A DNA stretch of 64,000 bases from Prorocentrum cordatum (lineage: Eukaryota; Sar; Dinophyceae; Prorocentrales; Prorocentraceae): the NCBI GenBank assembly GCA_963575745.1, contig CAUYUJ010016138.1:853989-917988 (forward strand), given 5' to 3'. The notes beneath the pieces are model-generated. The model saw only the letters and a program-made list of their open reading frames with translations. It was not told the origin of the DNA and did no database searches. Position numbers and translations under genes: made by a program. Shown here one piece after another: positions 61,376 to 64,000 of this stretch (the first letter of the stretch is position 1; each line of letters begins with the position of its first letter).

Positions 61376-61562
61376 TTTCGAAGAAGAACAAACGGCCTAA
61401 ACATAGACTTTCGACGCTCCGCGCGGATTTCTTGGATCCGCGCTGGGGCCCCCGGGCGGCGCCTCCGGCGCCGCCCCTGGCGCGCTCCGCGCGGGAGGGA
61501 GGGGGCTTCGAGCCCAGATCCAAGAAATCCGCGCTGACCTCCAAAAGTTTATGTCTATGTCC
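61376..61562 (+). mobile_element. Family A foldback element, copy 7
   Basis: Left TTTCGAAGAAGAACAAACGG, then CTTTCGACGCTCCGCGCGG. Centre GGCGGCGCCTCCGGCGCCGC and GGCGCGCTCCGCGCGGG. Right GATCCAAGAAATCCGCGCTG, CCTCCAAAAGTTTATGTC. Both arms are well kept. Confidence 0.9.
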
Positions 61563-61726
61563 TGGTCTTTCCCCCCGCGGTGGGGGCAGGGTCCGGAGGT
61601 GGCCCCGGCGGGATGCCAAGCTCCGAGCGGCGCCACGCCACGCCGCCGTCGACGACGCTGCTCCGGGCGGCGCGGGGCGGCCGGGGAGAGCGGCACCGGG
61701 CCAGGGCCCACCCACACGCTCGAGAT

Positions 61727-61975
61727 CTTTAATAAGTTGTTGCTATCTTTAATTTAGCTAGGCGAAATCATATTTTATTGATAAAACGGTAATAAATTAA
61801 AGAAAAACAATAGGAAGTTAAAGATATCTTTAAATTCTATCTCTAATTTCCCAGATCTCATTAAATAATAAATGATTCTGGTCTGGAATTATTGACAATC
61901 AATAAAATCAGATCGAAATCATGAATTAAAGATTTGTCAATATATTGTTCAACTTATGATTTGGGGCCAGAAGGA
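61727..61975. other. AT-rich island
   Basis: Abrupt switch to A/T-rich sequence (ATCTTTAATAAGTTG, AAATTAAAGAAAAACAATAG, TCATTAAATAATAAATG). TCTTTAA or TTAAAGA recurs several times. It is unlike anything else in the window. No frame is open, so it is probably non-coding, upstream of the gene at 62274. Confidence 0.8.
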
Positions 61976-62273
61976 TGTAAGACACCGATGGGCGATACTA
62001 GACTCATTGAGCTGTTGTTGCTGTGTTCTGCTTTCCATATACATGTTTACTTGGTGCACACGCGTGGGCTTTTGACATGTCGTGCTGTAGCCTTGTGTGA
62101 GTTGTGCTGTTGAGTTGTGTTGTGAAATATGATGTGATTGTTTGTGTTTTGTTCATCAAGTGTTGAATGTGTTGTGTTGAGTTTGCTGCGTGTGTGTGAG
62201 TGTGCGTGCGTGCGTGCAATCCATTGACATTTCGGTTCGTGCGCATTCAGCGGTTTCATTTACATGTGAATTG
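61976..62273. other. Spacer with GTGTTGTG words
   Basis: TTGTGTTGTG and GTGTGTGAGTGTGCGTGCG repeats. It may be a 5' untranslated or promoter region of the following gene. No recognised promoter element. Confidence 0.4.
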
Positions 62274-62654
62274 ATGGGGAAACGCAAACGTGCCCCAAGC
62301 GTTGACTTGACTGACTCACAGGTACAATCGTTGCTCGAGGAACACATCAAAGCAAAATATTTGACGGTTGATGATCTTTGGCCTTACAAAAAAAACAGAC
62401 AGCAAGGGCCTGATTGGGCAGGGCTCTACCGACAGCGCCACGTACTGACAGATTGCATGGTATTAACTCGCGGTCGCCTCTTGCGCTTGAAACAGTTCGA
62501 ACGTCAAGTTGGAACATATCTGAAAAATGTGGCGCCGACTACCTTTACCATCGATCAAGTTTCATTGGTATGTAATAGATTTCGCACGATGGTGTCGCAC
62601 TTACAACGCATCAGAGTTGATAAGAAGAAGATTCCTAAATCATACTGTCAGTGA
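62274..62654 (+). CDS. Unrecognised basic protein, 126 residues
   Basis: Starts at ATG 62274 with MGKRKRAPSVDLTDSQVQSL, a basic stretch that could be a nuclear signal, then LLEEHIKAKYLTVDDLWPYK, GPDWAGLYRQRHVLTD, TYLKNVAPTTFTIDQVSLVC and SHLQRIRVDKKKIPKSYCQ. Codon use is far less GC-biased than elsewhere and residue composition is fully protein-like. TGA at 62652 ends it. The same frame reopens six bases later in the next coding block, so the TGA may interrupt a single longer gene. I do not recognise the family. Confidence 0.75.
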   Translation: MGKRKRAPSVDLTDSQVQSLLEEHIKAKYLTVDDLWPYKKNRQQGPDWAGLYRQRHVLTDCMVLTRGRLLRLKQFERQVGTYLKNVAPTTFTIDQVSLVCNRFRTMVSHLQRIRVDKKKIPKSYCQ

Positions 62655-62660
62655 GAGGCT

Positions 62661-63361
62661 TTGGTGAACAGTATGGACACAACGGAGGTTCCTGGCAACG
62701 CAGATACAGATGGAGATGGATCAGACGACGAGGTGGCTGTTGTTGAAGCGGGTCGTTCACCAGTTGATGTTGTCGACGTGTCATCGGCTGATGAGTCTGC
62801 CCGCGGGCAGTTCGATGTTGATGAAACTTTGGGTGAGTTGGAGGGCCTCATAAAGAAGCGCCCTAGTTCAGAGTTACCATCTTCTTCATCAGTTGGACCA
62901 CATACGGTTGGGAATATTGTTGAAGTGCCGACTGAAGAGTCTAAAAAAAACACCAGAGCCAATCACGGATGCGGCTTTGGAAGCGCTAGCGGGAGATGGC
63001 AAAGTGGGTCCCACGAGCAAGGAGTATACCGATGTGTTTAAGAGGCCTGCAGCTGCAAAGAGTGGAGCTGCAGGAAAAAAAGCGTGCACAAGCTGTAGGA
63101 AAAAAGCCTGCAGCTGCAGAACCCCCGTCAGAGGACCCAGCACACCCTGAGGGCGAGGGCGAAGTGAATGAAGACGAGTTTCCAGAAATAGACTTATCGA
63201 TAGATCCAGCCGTCAATTGGAATGTGATGAAAAACAGGCTCCACAGCCGCATCTATCACAACACAATGAGCTTTTTGATTCGTAAGGGTGTTCCCAAAGA
63301 GAGAGCTCGACAGATTACACGCGATCGTTGTGCGAAGATGCTCGCATACATTGACAAGTGA
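62661..63361 (+). pseudogene. Acidic/KRPAAA coding region broken by two frame shifts
   Basis: The first part, in frame with the preceding CDS, is acidic (NADTDGDGSDDEVAVVEAG, LGELEGLIKKRPSSELPSS) to about 62940. An eight-A run there changes the frame, and ITDAALEALAGDGKVGPTSK and VFKRPAAAKSGAAG follow. At a second A run (about 63076) it changes again to QAVGKKPAAAEPPSEDPAHP, VNEDEFPEIDLSID and NRLHSRIYHNTMSFLIRKGV, ending PKERARQITRDRCAKMLAYI. The tail resembles, from memory, SRAYH motifs frequent in dinoflagellate proteins. Both shifts fall at homopolymers, so assembly error is as likely as true decay. If the errors are technical, 62274-63361 would be close to one gene. Confidence 0.6.
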
Positions 63362-63384
63362 CAGGTGCCCAACTGAGCAGAACA

Positions 63385-63690
63385 AAAAAACATCGTCATC
63401 ATCGACAGCATCGCCATCATCATCTTTAGTGTGCGCAGCAAAGCACATGACGTTACATTCGGCAACATTGCCATCGTCATCACCATAATGTACATCAGCA
63501 TCATCATCATCATCAGCATCAGCATCATCATCATCATTCTCATCATCATCAGCAACATCATCATCATCATCATCATCATCATCACCACCGTCATCGCCAC
63601 CACCATCACCACTATCACCATCACCATCACCATCACCATCACCATCACCATCACCACCACTCACCATAACCGCCACCATCGCCATCAAGC
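63385..63690 (-). repeat. ATC/CAT trinucleotide array
   Basis: CATCATCATCAGCATC in the left part becomes CACCATCACCATCACC at the right. It begins about 25 bases after the stop of the preceding coding region. Confidence 0.95.
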
Positions 63691-64000
63691 CGTGTGAGTT
63701 TTCATGGCCGTGTCCTCGCGCGAGTGCCCAATGGGCTGGCAGGCTGTCTTTGCCCCCCCCCGTACGGTCGTCGTCCTTCTGCCCCCTCATCCACCGAAAC
63801 GGCACCTGAAACAGCCCGCGTGCGTTGTTCGATCTGGAGCTGGTGCGCCTACGAGTCATATCATATAGAGGGCTGGGTACTCCGACCCCAAGTTTGTTCG
63901 TGAGGCGTCGGTGTTTTACGTTTCTGAGTTGTGTTGTCCAGCGGGCTCCCCTTTTTACACCTCCCACTCCCGTAGCCAGTCTGGCCCAAGCCCGAGCAGT
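63691..64000. other. No supported gene
   Basis: Unique GC-rich sequence up to the window edge. Short frames on both strands only. Confidence 0.35.

Noticed and set aside
63194-63967. 257-residue Asp/Met/Gly-rich minus-strand frame
   Set aside because: Most of it is the ATC/CAT array, and its tail runs antisense through the better-supported coding region at 62661-63361.

Overview
The window looks like nuclear DNA of a dinoflagellate. It is visibly GC-rich and dominated by GGA/TCC microsatellites, minisatellites and short foldback repeats. Convincing protein-coding sequence is confined to short exon-like islands. Two copies of a domain carrying the motifs GRPVYR, W-D-x-R-D-G and GWW-x-G-P, which I associate from memory with dinoflagellate proteomes, can be read across apparent non-GT (GA-AG and GC-AG) introns, a dinoflagellate trait. 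A genus such as Prorocentrum would fit, but that is inference. There is no bacterial operon structure, no recognisable rRNA or tRNA, no spliced-leader sequence and no CRISPR array. A run of exactly 100 N at 3848-3947 marks a scaffold gap.

Layout. 0-5 kb: degenerate repeats, a minus-strand reading frame (2965-3729), the gap, and first copies of two foldback families. 5-10 kb: TA, AGT, GGCTTA-like hexamer, CACGTGGCA and GCAAT arrays. 10-14 kb: one exon-like coding block (about 10022-10320) and a unit bounded by GGA tracts. 14.2-22.75 kb: a cluster of one large repeat family, including a 1.3-kb tandem duplication. 23-29 kb: small inverted-repeat elements and GTA/GTAT tracts. 30-31 kb: a two-exon gene. 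32-36 kb: dispersed repeats and hairpins. 36-38.6 kb: a large 12-bp minisatellite (AGATCTTCCTCC) containing a unique minus-strand exon-like segment with a good GT donor. 40.3-44 kb: a paralogue of the 30-kb gene, whose predicted 3.3-kb intron carries a 90-bp minisatellite and several elements. 45-61 kb: more satellites, further copies of every family, and inverted copies of the 11-kb unit and of the 90-bp array. 61.7-63.4 kb: an AT-rich island followed by a less GC-rich coding region broken by a stop and two shifts at poly-A runs.

Dispersed families are named here by letter. A: about 165-225 bp multi-hairpin foldback, seven copies. B: about 140-240 bp GATGCATC foldback, six copies plus two solo ends. 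C: two copies. D: about 110-190 bp, at least ten. E: about 113-168 bp with AGGTCGGGCATGTCC ends, five plus a solo end. F: large cluster. G: about 0.7-0.85 kb unit between GGA tracts, three copies. H: about 180-200 bp with CCCATCGGTCG ends, three copies. I, J, M, N, O: blocks shared by two or three sites. K: 90-bp minisatellite element, two inverted copies. L: degenerate GGGCCGTCTTGGG arrays.

The coding islands show no shared pathway. The strongest statements are about repeat architecture and splice structure. All exon limits are read by eye and lack transcript support.
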